Program-made: the position numbers and the translations under genes
Notes under the pieces: model-generated
Database searches by the model: none
What the model was told of the DNA's origin: nothing
Seen by the model: only the letters and a program-made list of their open reading frames with translations
NCBI RefSeq assembly: GCF_946220915.1
Contig: NZ_CAMIHH010000012.1
Coordinates: 1-51,352, forward strand
DNA: 51,352 nt
DNA from: an uncultured Flavobacterium sp.
GTDB lineage: Bacteria; Bacteroidota; Bacteroidia; Flavobacteriales; Flavobacteriaceae
Direction: 5' to 3'
In this document: positions 26,755-34,380 of the stretch, piece by piece
How the letters are laid out: each line of letters starts with the position of its first letter
How positions within the stretch are numbered: the first letter of the stretch is position 1

Positions 26755-27252
26755 TTACCTTAACCCTTTTGTCATAATGAAATCTTCCATAAGGTAGCCA
26801 TTGCCGATGCTTATATCTTCTTCCCCGGTTTTTTCAAAACCTGATTTCAGGTAAAAATGTACAGCTTTGTTAAATCGGTTTACATTGAGTACTATTGTGT
26901 CATTGCCGTTCTTCAATGCTTCATTCTCGATGATGGAAAGCAGCTTTTGCCCCACACCTTTTCCCTGGGCTTCGGGCACGACATAAAGCTTGTGCACCTT
27001 GGCCGTTTGCGAAAGGTAGTTGAGCTCATAAGAAGCGAAGCCCATTGGGACACCGTTCTCGGCAGCCAGCAGGAAATGATGGTTTTTTATTGAAAGCTGT
27101 TCGGTAAAGGCGGCCTGGCTGTACATCATGTCGATCATGAAATCAAGCTGTTCCTGCGAAAGTATCGCACCATATGTAGGGTACCATGTCCTGTCGGCCA
27201 GTTCCCTGATGGTTACATAATCTTCTGCTGAGGCTTTTCTTATTTCAATCAT
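26755..27252 (-). CDS. GNAT-family N-acetyltransferase
   Basis: 165 residues. KVHKLYVVPEAQGKGVGQKL carries motif A (Q/RxxGxG/A, here QGKGVG), which binds acetyl-CoA pyrophosphate, and VLNVNRFNKAVHFYLKSGFE is motif B. The N-terminal part (ADRTWYPTYGAILSQEQL) resembles the small-molecule branch with an ELADRTWxxTY motif. Substrate unknown. It is alone, 141 bases after the STAS-like gene start in the same direction and divergent from the Ser/Arg-rich protein gene. Confidence 0.9.
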   Translation of the reverse strand: MIEIRKASAEDYVTIRELADRTWYPTYGAILSQEQLDFMIDMMYSQAAFTEQLSIKNHHFLLAAENGVPMGFASYELNYLSQTAKVHKLYVVPEAQGKGVGQKLLSIIENEALKNGNDTIVLNVNRFNKAVHFYLKSGFEKTGEEDISIGNGYLMEDFIMTKGLR

Positions 27253-27391
27253 TTTTACTGGTATTTCAAAAGCCCCGAAAATAGTGGCATTTCGTTATTA
27301 AGTAAAGATAAAAAAATTATTTGGCACAGTAATTGGATAATGCAAATCAAGTAACAATTTTTATATTTATCAGGCACTAATTTTACGCACC

Positions 27392-28624
27392 ATGAAAACT
27401 AAGATATTCCACACAGCCCTTCTCGCCCTGCTAAGCATTGGCGGAATGTTTGCACAGGATGTCACGACTGTACGGGCCAATTCCGACATCAGCGACAACC
27501 TGGACCTGAAAGCAGTGGCTTCGATATTTGGTGATTCCCGCGACCTTGAAGACTTTGAGCGAAGGCTCAATGACCCCGATATCCAGATATCCAACCTTGA
27601 CCTTAACGGCGACAACCGGGTGGACTACCTGAGGGTAATTGAAACAGCCGAAGGCAATACACACCTCATTGTGCTGCAGGCTGTGCTTGGCATAGACACT
27701 TTTCAGGACGTTGCCACCATCGAGCTTGAAAGGGACCGCAACAACAATGTACAGGTACAGGTTGTGGGCGATGTGTACATGTATGGGGCCAACTATATTT
27801 ATGAGCCGGTTTACGTAAGCAGGCCGGTGCTTTTTGATGTATTTTGGGTAAGCAGCTACCGCCCTTATTACTCTCCTTGGTATTGGGGCTATTACCCGCG
27901 CTACTATAGCTATTGGGCGCCATATCCCGTATACCGTTACAGGAACAACTGCCACGTTCACATAAATTCAAGGAACACGTATACTTACGTTAATACACGA
28001 AGGAGCACACGCGCAGTATCCATGTACAGCGGAAGGAGGTCTAATGCATGGGAACGGCAAAACCCAAACCGCGGCTTTAGTACAAGGAACAGTGGCGTAT
28101 CCAACAGGTATGCGCTTGAGCAAAGCCGCACAAGTACAAGGTCGCAAAGTGCAGGGTCATCAAGGAGCTCATTTACCAATACATCTTCGCGCTCATTATC
28201 GCCCAATACGGTAAGGAGCACCAACGTAAATACTGTAAGGAGCAGTGGCAGCAGCACAAGGGGAACCAGCCCGTCACGATCAGTATCTGCGCCTTCGAGG
28301 CAGAATGATGAAATAGCGAGGCCATCGGGTACGCCGTCACGCAACGGTAATACAACCAGGAGCCAGGCTACCGTACCATCCAGGGTCAACACGCAGCCGT
28401 CACGAAATAGCGCCATAGACAGGAACAGCGCTCCTGCAGCACGTTCGCAAAGCACACCGCGAAGCAGCAGCCCTTCAATGAGCACACCGGCACCATCGAG
28501 AAGTAATTCGGTGTCGCCGTCAAGAAGCAGCAGCAATAACAGTTCCATGAGGAGCACCCCTGCGCCATCAAGGCAAAGCGCACCTTCCCACACACGGTCA
28601 GGCGGGAATTCTAGAAGAGGTTAA
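27392..28624 (+). CDS. secreted protein with Tyr/Trp patch and Ser/Arg/Pro-rich repeat tail
   Basis: 410 residues. A signal peptide ends in GMFAQ. Residues ~20-135 form a globular region (DLDLNGDNRVDYLRVIETAE resembles a calcium-binding-like loop). Then comes a patch rich in Y, W and P (SYRPYYSPWYWGYYPRYYS), and from about residue 195 to the end a low-complexity tail dominated by S, R, T, P and N with many irregular PSR and RSxS units. The tail is strongly basic and probably disordered. I know no function. Long open frames on the opposite strand here are composition artefacts. Confidence 0.75.
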   Translation: MKTKIFHTALLALLSIGGMFAQDVTTVRANSDISDNLDLKAVASIFGDSRDLEDFERRLNDPDIQISNLDLNGDNRVDYLRVIETAEGNTHLIVLQAVLGIDTFQDVATIELERDRNNNVQVQVVGDVYMYGANYIYEPVYVSRPVLFDVFWVSSYRPYYSPWYWGYYPRYYSYWAPYPVYRYRNNCHVHINSRNTYTYVNTRRSTRAVSMYSGRRSNAWERQNPNRGFSTRNSGVSNRYALEQSRTSTRSQSAGSSRSSFTNTSSRSLSPNTVRSTNVNTVRSSGSSTRGTSPSRSVSAPSRQNDEIARPSGTPSRNGNTTRSQATVPSRVNTQPSRNSAIDRNSAPAARSQSTPRSSSPSMSTPAPSRSNSVSPSRSSSNNSSMRSTPAPSRQSAPSHTRSGGNSRRG

Positions 28625-28647
28625 GTTAAGTTATATATTTGAGAAAG

Positions 28648-28677
28648 AGGCTGTCCTGGTTGGGATGGCCTTTTTTG
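28648..28677 (+). terminator. terminator of the Ser/Arg-rich protein gene
   Basis: AGGCTGTCC pairs with GGGATGGCCT (with G-T pairs) around TGGTT and is followed by six T. It lies just before the end of the convergent DUF421 gene. Confidence 0.7.
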
Positions 28678-28685
28678 CATTACAG

Positions 28686-29378
28686 CTACACGATGCGCTT
28701 TGTTTTAATGGCTTCAACCCATTCATTCTTTCCGCATACGGAGCAAGTGCCCGAAATAGGTTCCAGCCGCTGGGTATTGGCACAAAATGTACAAGCATAA
28801 ATACCGGCTTTGGGGATATTAGTGCTTTTAAGCTGGAACAGCTGCGGACGTATGGGCAGGCCATATTTGACACTGTCATCATCATAAAAAAATACGCTTA
28901 TGGTGCCGTTGGTTTCTACATAAGCATTGCGCACCTGCCCGAGGTGCTCAATGGACTTGATACGCAGCTCGGCAAAAAACTCGTCCTGGGCCAGGTCTTC
29001 CCTTTCAAAGCTGGATATGGAGAACTGACCGTCCTCTACGAGGCAGTGCACTTTCCCTTCAATGAAATTTTCAAATTTTTTGCTTTTCCCCAGCAGCCAG
29101 GTTACCAGTCGGTACATAAGCAGTATGATGACGAATACCAGTATGGCAGGCAGCAGCCCCACATCTTCATAAAACATGGGGTCGCCAGCCGCAGAGCCTA
29201 GCGAAATGATGATGACCACCTCAAATACAGAAAGCTGCTTTACCCCCCTCTTGCCTGCAAACTTTAAAGTAAGCAGTACAACCGTAAACATGATTACGGT
29301 ACGGAATGCTACTTCCAGCAGGAATTTAAAAGGGAGGTCGTTAAACAGCAAACGCTTCCATTCGAATATATCTTCCAT
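28686..29378 (-). CDS. DUF421 (YetF-like) membrane protein with zinc-ribbon tail
   Basis: 230 residues. Three hydrophobic helices (about 18-40, 48-68, 75-95) are followed by the DUF421 domain; FAGKRGVKQLSVFEVVIIIS is the signature. The middle part (GKVHCLVEDGQFSISSFERE) matches the YetF soluble domain. At the C-terminus YACTFCANTQ and GTCSVCGKNEW give two CxxC pairs, a likely structural zinc ribbon which I do not expect in standard YetF proteins. It is a membrane protein of unknown role. Confidence 0.85.
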   Translation of the reverse strand: MEDIFEWKRLLFNDLPFKFLLEVAFRTVIMFTVVLLTLKFAGKRGVKQLSVFEVVIIISLGSAAGDPMFYEDVGLLPAILVFVIILLMYRLVTWLLGKSKKFENFIEGKVHCLVEDGQFSISSFEREDLAQDEFFAELRIKSIEHLGQVRNAYVETNGTISVFFYDDDSVKYGLPIRPQLFQLKSTNIPKAGIYACTFCANTQRLEPISGTCSVCGKNEWVEAIKTKRIV

Positions 29379-29533
29379 TGCATAAGAATAATCGTCCTAA
29401 ATTAATCGTTTTACCATTTGTACGAATTTGCATTAACAAACTTTGGCACAACTTTAATATCGCCTTATAAGTGTTTGCAGATGCCGGAGAGTAATTTTAG
29501 GGTATTCAACTAAACGATAAAAATATTAGAATC

Positions 29534-30082
29534 ATGAGCAAGAAAGTAGCCATACTGGCAACCAACGGTTTTGAGGAAAGCGAACTGAAATCACCAAAAG
29601 AACATTTAGAGCAGCAAGGATGGACCGCCGAAATTGTGAGCCTTAAAAGCGGCACTATAAAGGCATGGGCCGATGGTAACTGGGGCAGTGACTATAAAGT
29701 GGACAAGACCCTTGACGAAGTAAAATCGGGCGACTACCATGCACTGGTATTGCCGGGCGGTGTAATCAATCCTGACCAGCTCAGGAGAAGCGAAGATGCT
29801 ATAGCATTTGTAAAAAGCTTTTTTGAAGAAAAGAAACCCGTAGCCGCCATTTGCCACGGGCCGCAGATACTGATTGATGCCGAAGTAGTGGATGGCCGCG
29901 AACTGACATCATTCTTTTCTGTAAAGAAAGATCTTATGAACGCCGGCGCAAACTGGAAAGATGAAGAAGTAGTGGTGGATAACGGACTTGTAACCAGCCG
30001 CACACCGGACGACCTCCCTGCCTTTAATAAAAAAATGGTAGAGGAAATCAAGGAAGGTAAGCACGAATTGCAGCATTCGTAA
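29534..30082 (+). CDS. DJ-1/PfpI-family protein (YhbO-like)
   Basis: 182 residues of the class I glutamine-amidotransferase-like fold. The nucleophile is C107 in PVAAICHGPQ, with H108 next to it and an acidic residue in NGFEESEL, so the PfpI/YhbO dimer-type site is complete. Members were described as proteases, glyoxalases or deglycases; the biochemistry is disputed. It ends with its own terminator, so probably monocistronic. Confidence 0.93.
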   Translation: MSKKVAILATNGFEESELKSPKEHLEQQGWTAEIVSLKSGTIKAWADGNWGSDYKVDKTLDEVKSGDYHALVLPGGVINPDQLRRSEDAIAFVKSFFEEKKPVAAICHGPQILIDAEVVDGRELTSFFSVKKDLMNAGANWKDEEVVVDNGLVTSRTPDDLPAFNKKMVEEIKEGKHELQHS

Positions 30083-30116
30083 AAATTAGGACAGGTTAAT
30101 GCCTGATTCCCGTAAA

Positions 30117-30153
30117 AGCCTTCATGCCATTGTGTATGAAGGCTCTCTTTTTT
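30117..30153 (+). terminator. terminator of the PfpI-like gene
   Basis: AGCCTTCAT and ATGAAGGCT form a perfect 9-bp stem with a 10-base loop, followed by a T-rich run. It precedes the dienelactone hydrolase start codon by 23 bases, so that gene must be read through or have an overlapping promoter. Confidence 0.85.
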
Positions 30154-30176
30154 ATCTTTATTAAAAATATCCAACC

Positions 30177-30944
30177 ATGAAAATTACAATTTTATTGATG
30201 GCAATGATTGTGGCTACAACTGCCAATGCCCAACTAAAGGACATTGTTTATAATGATGGCATACAAACCCTGCAGGGCTTTACCGGGGTACCTGAAAAGC
30301 CATTGAAGCAAAAGCCGGGCATACTCATACTGCCTGCATGGATGGGCATTAACAGCCACAGTAAACAAGTTGCCGGGAAACTCACTGCCCTTGGCTACCA
30401 TACCCTCATAGCTGATATTTACGGAAAAGGCAACAGCCCGAAATCAGCAACGGAAGCAGGTGAAAAATCGGGATATTACAAGAACAATCCCGAATTGTAC
30501 CAAAAACGCATCAAAGCAGCGCTTGATGCCCTGGCCGCATCGGGTGCCAATAAAGAGGAAATCGTGGTGATAGGCTATTGCTTTGGGGGTACGGGCGCTC
30601 TTGAAGCTGCCCGGGGCGGTTTAAATGTAAAGGGGGTTGTTTCCTTCCATGGCGGGCTGGGCAAAGATGCATCGGGAAAAAGCGGCGGCATAAACCCGAA
30701 AGTGCTCGTGCTGCATGGTGCAGATGACCCATATGTTCCGCAAAAGGATATTGAGGCGTTCCAGAAAGAAATGAAAGATGCCAAAGCCGACTGGCAGATG
30801 GTGTATTATGCCAATGCCGTACACGCCTTTACCGAAAAAGAAGCAGGCAACGATAACTCCAAAGGCGCGGCATACAATGAAAAAGCCGACAAACGTTCCT
30901 GGGAGCATTTTATGGTATTTTTGGAAGAACTTTTTGGAAAATAA
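30177..30944 (+). CDS. dienelactone hydrolase-family alpha/beta hydrolase with signal peptide
   Basis: 255 residues. MKITILLMAMIVATTANAQ is a signal peptide, so the enzyme is exported, unlike classical cytosolic dienelactone hydrolases. The catalytic triad is C135 in VIGYCFGGTG (nucleophile), D183 or D184 in HGADDPYV, and H216 in NAVHAFTEKEAG. The natural ester or lactone substrate is unknown. It is followed by a palindromic intergenic repeat. Confidence 0.9.
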   Translation: MKITILLMAMIVATTANAQLKDIVYNDGIQTLQGFTGVPEKPLKQKPGILILPAWMGINSHSKQVAGKLTALGYHTLIADIYGKGNSPKSATEAGEKSGYYKNNPELYQKRIKAALDALAASGANKEEIVVIGYCFGGTGALEAARGGLNVKGVVSFHGGLGKDASGKSGGINPKVLVLHGADDPYVPQKDIEAFQKEMKDAKADWQMVYYANAVHAFTEKEAGNDNSKGAAYNEKADKRSWEHFMVFLEELFGK

Positions 30945-30954
30945 GGGTATAAGT

Positions 30955-31020
30955 TTTAGCCACGAATTTTACTAATTACACTAATTCAATTGGCGAAAAT
31001 TCGTGTAATTTGTGGCTAAA
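30955..31020. repeat. palindromic intergenic repeat (TTTAGCCAC family)
   Basis: TTTAGCCAC (30955-30963) and GTGGCTAAA (31012-31020) are perfect inverted arms; further inside AATTACAC and GTGTAATT also pair. The whole element is 66 bases, non-coding, and much larger than an intrinsic terminator. Confidence 0.75.
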
Positions 31021-31078
31021 TTTTATTTCCTGTAACAAAACACTATATTTACCCTACTAATTCCGAAAACCACCATCC

Positions 31079-32107
31079 ATGACAAAAACAATTTTATTAG
31101 CTTCAATTTCGCTTTTTGTGCTTTCCTGCAGCACAGGGAAGAATGCCAAAAAAGACTACGCGAAAGCCGATGTAACCAAGTACATGAATTCCATAACGCA
31201 GGAGGACCTTAAAAAGCACCTCTATATCGTAGCAGGCGATGAAATGCAGGGTCGCAACACCGGCGAGCCTGGACAAAAAAAGGCCGGGGAATACCTGATA
31301 AAGCAATACGAGGCAGACAACATACCGTTTCCAAAAGGTGCAGGAAACTTTTACCAGAAAGTTCCGGCTTCCTATATGGCAAAGGCATTCAGCCCAAAGC
31401 TTGGCGATTCTGAAAATATATGGGCGTATATTGAGGGGAGCGAAAAACCCGATGAGGTACTGGTGATCTCTGCACATTATGACCACGTGGGCATGAAGAA
31501 CGGCGAAGTGTACAACGGGGCTGACGATGATGGTTCGGGTACGGTTGCCCTGCTCGAAATAGCCCAGGCTTTCATGAAGGCCAAGGCCGATGGGTACGGC
31601 CCCAGGCGCTCAATTCTGTTCCTGCATGTTACCGGTGAAGAGCACGGCCTCCATGGTTCACGCTACTATTCTGAAAACCCGCTGTTCCCGATTGCCAATA
31701 CCATCGCCGACCTTAACATCGACATGATAGGCCGCAGGGACGATGACCACAAGGATAATGGCAACTATGTATATGTGATTGGTTCGGACCGCCTTAGCAC
31801 CGACCTGCATAACATAAATGAAGAAGCCAATAAGAAATATACCAAGCTGGACCTTGACTACAAGTACAACGACAGGAAAGACCCTAACCAGTTCTATTTC
31901 AGGTCAGACCATTATAATTTTGCCAATAAGGGCATCCCGATCATCTTCTACTTCAACGGCGTTCATGAAGATTACCACATGCCGGGCGATGAACCTCAGA
32001 AGATCGAGTATGACCTGCTGGCAAAAAGGTCCCAACTGGCGTTTGTTACCGCCTGGGAACTGGCCAACCGCGACAACCGCCCAGTTGTAGATAAGGATGG
32101 TAAATAA
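31079..32107 (+). CDS. M28-family zinc metallopeptidase, lipoprotein
   Basis: 342 residues. The lipobox cysteine is C17 (LFVLSCSTGK). Zinc ligands follow the family pattern: H133 in SAHYDHVG, D149 in NGADDDGSG (bridging), E187-E188 in VTGEEHGLHG (general base and ligand), D215 in LNIDMIGR, and a C-terminal histidine in GVHEDYHMPGD. M28 peptidases remove amino-terminal residues. The lipoprotein signal places it at a membrane facing the periplasm or surface. Confidence 0.93.
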   Translation: MTKTILLASISLFVLSCSTGKNAKKDYAKADVTKYMNSITQEDLKKHLYIVAGDEMQGRNTGEPGQKKAGEYLIKQYEADNIPFPKGAGNFYQKVPASYMAKAFSPKLGDSENIWAYIEGSEKPDEVLVISAHYDHVGMKNGEVYNGADDDGSGTVALLEIAQAFMKAKADGYGPRRSILFLHVTGEEHGLHGSRYYSENPLFPIANTIADLNIDMIGRRDDDHKDNGNYVYVIGSDRLSTDLHNINEEANKKYTKLDLDYKYNDRKDPNQFYFRSDHYNFANKGIPIIFYFNGVHEDYHMPGDEPQKIEYDLLAKRSQLAFVTAWELANRDNRPVVDKDGK

Positions 32108-32116
32108 GATTTAATA

Positions 32117-32264
32117 TTAACCACATAGGCACATAGATTTTTACTTGCAGGGATTTAAGCCATAGCAACACAAAGTTTGAAGCTTCGCATCATCTATGTG
32201 TATTGTATGCTCAAATTATACATAAGAGAAAAACACTATCCGACCTATATTACTATGTGGTTAA
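32117..32264. repeat. 148-bp palindromic intergenic repeat (TTAACCACATAG family)
   Basis: TTAACCACATAG (32117-32128) and CTATGTGGTTAA (32253-32264) are perfect 12-bp inverted arms, and an inner pair CACATAGAT / ATCTATGTG (32130-32138, 32192-32200) can pair too. The rest of the 306-base gene-free stretch 32108-32413 contains the terminator and a possible promoter listed separately; nothing else is recognisable. Confidence 0.75.
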
Positions 32265-32284
32265 AAATTGAAACTGCTTTTTTC

Positions 32285-32311
32285 AAACTCCGGTACTCCC
32301 GGAGTTTTTTT
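32285..32311 (+). terminator. intrinsic terminator
   Basis: AAACTCCGG and CCGGAGTTT form a perfect 9-bp stem around a 5-base loop followed by seven T. It is 178 bases past the M28 peptidase stop, beyond the palindromic repeat. Confidence 0.85.
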
Positions 32312-32346
32312 GGGTTTTCGCACAGCTCATAACTTTTCCTTAACCA

Positions 32347-32372
32347 TTGCATACAATTAATTTTTAACTTTG
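32347..32372 (+). promoter_or_regulatory. possible promoter of the 2OG-type oxygenase gene
   Basis: TTG (32347-32349), a 15-base spacer and TAACTTTG (32365-32372). The -7 box is good but the spacer is shorter than the usual 17-23. Confidence 0.35.
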
Positions 32373-32413
32373 TGGTTGGCCTGTGCGACAGGCTATCATT
32401 AAAACCAATTTTT

Positions 32414-33364
32414 ATGCAAAACATCCCAAGTGTGGACCTGCGTGATTTCCTTTCGGGTGACCCGGAACGCAAACAAAAATTTGTAAATGAAATCGGTAAA
32501 GCCTATGAAGACATAGGATTTGTGGCATTAAAAGGGCATTTTCTCGACGATGAGCTTGTGGAAGGCCTGTATGCCGAAGTTAAGAATTTCTTCAACCTGC
32601 CTGTGGAAGCTAAAGAAAAATATGAGATCCCCGGGATTGGCGGCCAGCGCGGCTACGTATCTTTCGGAAAGGAGCATGCCAAAGGCCGTAAAGCTGGCGA
32701 CCTTAAAGAGTTCTGGCACTTTGGGCAGTACCTTGAAGAGAGTTCCAAACGCAGGGGTGAGTACCCGGAAAATGTTGAGGTTAAAGAGTTGCCGGAGTTT
32801 AACAAGGTTGGCAAAGAAGCTTACCAGATGCTTGAAAAAACCGGGGTTTATGTTTTACGCGCACTGGCATTATATCTTGGCCTTGACGAACTTTATTTCG
32901 ACAAGTATGTGCTGGAAGGCAACAGTATCCTGCGCCCTATCCACTATCCCCCAATTACAGAGGAGCCAAAAGATGCGGTACGCGCCGCAGCCCACGGCGA
33001 CATTAACCTGATAACGCTGCTCATGGGTGCACAGGGCAAGGGCCTGCAGGTGCAGAACCATAAGGGCGAATGGATCGATGCCATTGCCGCCCCGGATGAG
33101 CTGGTAATCAATGTAGGCGACATGCTAAGCCGCCATACCAACAACAGGCTGAAAAGCACCATTCACCAGGTGGTGAACCCGCCAAGGGAAATGTGGGGCA
33201 CTTCGCGCTATTCCATCCCGTTCTTCATGCACCCGGTAAGCGAAATGAAGCTGGACTGCCTGGAGAACTGCATTGACGAAAACCATCCTAAACTTTATGA
33301 TGACATCACCGCCGGCGATTTCCTTCACGAACGTTTGGTTGATTTGGGGTTAATAAAGAAATAA
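32414..33364 (+). CDS. 2-oxoglutarate/Fe(II)-type oxygenase (isopenicillin N synthase-like family)
   Basis: 316 residues from ATG 32414 (an upstream in-frame start at 32372 is a TTG overlapping the -7 box). The jelly-roll iron site is H194-x-D196 in AAHGDINLITLL and H251 in KSTIHQVVNP; R265 in TSRYSIPFF would bind 2-oxoglutarate. The N-terminal DIGFVALKGHF matches the DIOX_N domain. The substrate is not recognisable. The gene is monocistronic, with its own terminator 25-54 bases after the stop. Confidence 0.92.
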   Translation: MQNIPSVDLRDFLSGDPERKQKFVNEIGKAYEDIGFVALKGHFLDDELVEGLYAEVKNFFNLPVEAKEKYEIPGIGGQRGYVSFGKEHAKGRKAGDLKEFWHFGQYLEESSKRRGEYPENVEVKELPEFNKVGKEAYQMLEKTGVYVLRALALYLGLDELYFDKYVLEGNSILRPIHYPPITEEPKDAVRAAAHGDINLITLLMGAQGKGLQVQNHKGEWIDAIAAPDELVINVGDMLSRHTNNRLKSTIHQVVNPPREMWGTSRYSIPFFMHPVSEMKLDCLENCIDENHPKLYDDITAGDFLHERLVDLGLIKK

Positions 33365-33388
33365 TCATTATTTTTATACCATTAAAAG

Positions 33389-33418
33389 GCATTAGGTGTA
33401 AAAGCCTGATGCTTTTTT
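33389..33418 (+). terminator. terminator of the 2OG-type oxygenase gene
   Basis: GCATTAGG pairs with CCTGATGC (one G-T pair) across TGTAAAAG and is followed by six T. Confidence 0.8.
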
Positions 33419-33443
33419 GTTTGGTATTTTGCCATATTTTAGA

Positions 33444-33909
33444 ATGCGGATGACGCGGATCGGGCGGGTTTTCGCAGATTTTTATCAATTTAACTAAATA
33501 GCCATGCCCCATAAAGAATTGACGAGTGAAATATTGAAAACGTTTTATGACGTTACAATGAACCTGGTTATGGATTCCTGGAACGCATTTATCAAAATGC
33601 GTTATTTTTTGAGTTACAATCAAGAGGTTGTAAAGTTGCGGCAAAGAAAAGAATTTCAGTATACTACAAAGAAATCCTGGTTGGTGAATATATAGCAGGC
33701 ATAGTAGTGGATGAAACTGTAATATTAGAATTAAAAGCTTGCGAATGTATGACAGAGGAATTCGAATACCAACTTATAAAGTATTTAAAAAGCACAAAAT
33801 GTGAAGTCGGATTAGTTTTAAACTTTGGCAAGCACCCTGAATTCATCAGAAAAGTTTTTACTAATTCAAAAAAAGATATAAAATCTCCGTAGATCCGCGT
33901 CATCTGCGT
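33444..33909. mobile_element. candidate mobile cassette: GxxExxY gene between 18-bp inverted repeats
   Basis: ATGCGGATGACGCGGATC at 33444-33461 is repeated inverted at 33892-33909 with 16 of 18 matches. Interior sequence next to each arm (CGCAGATTTTTATC and the reverse complement of GATATAAAATCTCCG) is also related. ATTTTAGAAT (33436-33445) and ATTATAGAAT (33913-33922) flank the unit as a 9/10 direct repeat, overlapping the left arm by two bases. The unit holds only the GxxExxY pseudogene and is clearly AT-richer than its neighbours. Mobility is inference. Confidence 0.5.
33504..33892 (+). pseudogene. GxxExxY protein (PD-(D/E)xK-like), frameshifted
   Basis: The protein starts MPHKELTSEILKTFYDVTMN and then needs a shift at 33566-33567: adding one G to CTGG restores GYGFLERIYQNALFFEL, which contains the name-giving G-x-x-E-x-x-Y motif (GFLERIY). 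The second part is open from 33566 to TAG 33890-33892 and carries ETVILELKACECM, the ExK part of a PD-(D/E)xK nuclease-like core. About 128 residues if repaired, the normal family length. The stop codon overlaps the right inverted repeat. A sequencing error in the G run is the alternative to true decay. The family function is not established. Confidence 0.8.
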
Positions 33910-33925
33910 TGCATTATAGAATAAC

Positions 33926-34276
33926 ATGGGAAAAAAAATTAATAATCTTGAAGACCTCGGAGGATTCGTATTCTCCACAAATAAAGATTTTGAGTTCGGC
34001 AATAACAATGAACAAGCAGAAACCCCTGCCAATGGCGAGCAGCGGCTCGAAGCGCATCTCGACAAGAAAAACCGGGGCGGGAAGGTCGCAACCGTTATCA
34101 AAGGCTTTCAGGGTACAGATGACGACCTGAAAACCCTGGCCAAAAAACTAAAGACGCTTTGCGGCGTAGGTGGTTCGGCTAAAGACGGTGAAATCATCAT
34201 ACAGGGGAATTTCAGGGACAAGATAATGGATTTCCTTGCGAAAGAAGGATATAAAGTGAAAAGAGTTGGGGGTTAA
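33926..34276 (+). CDS. SUI1/YciH-family translation factor-like protein
   Basis: 116 residues. The C-terminal domain is eIF1/SUI1-like: GGKVATVIKGFQGTDDDLKTL, then GVGGSAKDGEIIIQGNFRD and KEGYKVKRVGG, with the conserved G-G-S turn. The N-terminal 50 residues are a polar, probably disordered extension. YciH is thought to influence initiation fidelity in bacteria. The start codon lies only 16 bases after the right inverted repeat of the GxxExxY cassette, so the cassette separates it from any upstream promoter. Confidence 0.9.
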   Translation: MGKKINNLEDLGGFVFSTNKDFEFGNNNEQAETPANGEQRLEAHLDKKNRGGKVATVIKGFQGTDDDLKTLAKKLKTLCGVGGSAKDGEIIIQGNFRDKIMDFLAKEGYKVKRVGG

Positions 34277-34348
34277 ATTCCAAAGCTTTAAATTTCCTAA
34301 AAAAACAAATCACAATTACAAACATCGGGGACGTACATGCATCCGACT

Positions 34349-34380
34349 TCGGACATCCGACATACAACATTAACCATGGC
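34349..34380. repeat. 32-bp leader element, second copy
   Basis: 27 of 32 bases match 6936-6967 in front of serA. It ends at the ATGG of the nucleoside phosphorylase gene. TCCGACTTCGGA just upstream is a short inverted repeat. Confidence 0.7.

Noticed and set aside
27985..28593. Reverse-strand 202-residue open frame
   Set aside because: It is the antisense of the Ser/Arg-rich tail. The Leu-rich translation results from the base composition, and there is no plausible start context.
30955..31020. Element read as the terminator of the dienelactone hydrolase gene
   Set aside because: Long AT-rich arms with a large loop and no T run are unlike the clear terminators elsewhere in the window.
33504..33892. 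Two separate small genes (63 and 61 residues)
   Set aside because: One added G at 33566-33567 joins them into a full-length GxxExxY protein with its signature motif at the junction, so one broken gene is the better reading.
34337..34375. Upstream start of the nucleoside phosphorylase
   Set aside because: It would translate the repeat leader (MHPTSDIRHTTLT), which has no counterpart in the family.
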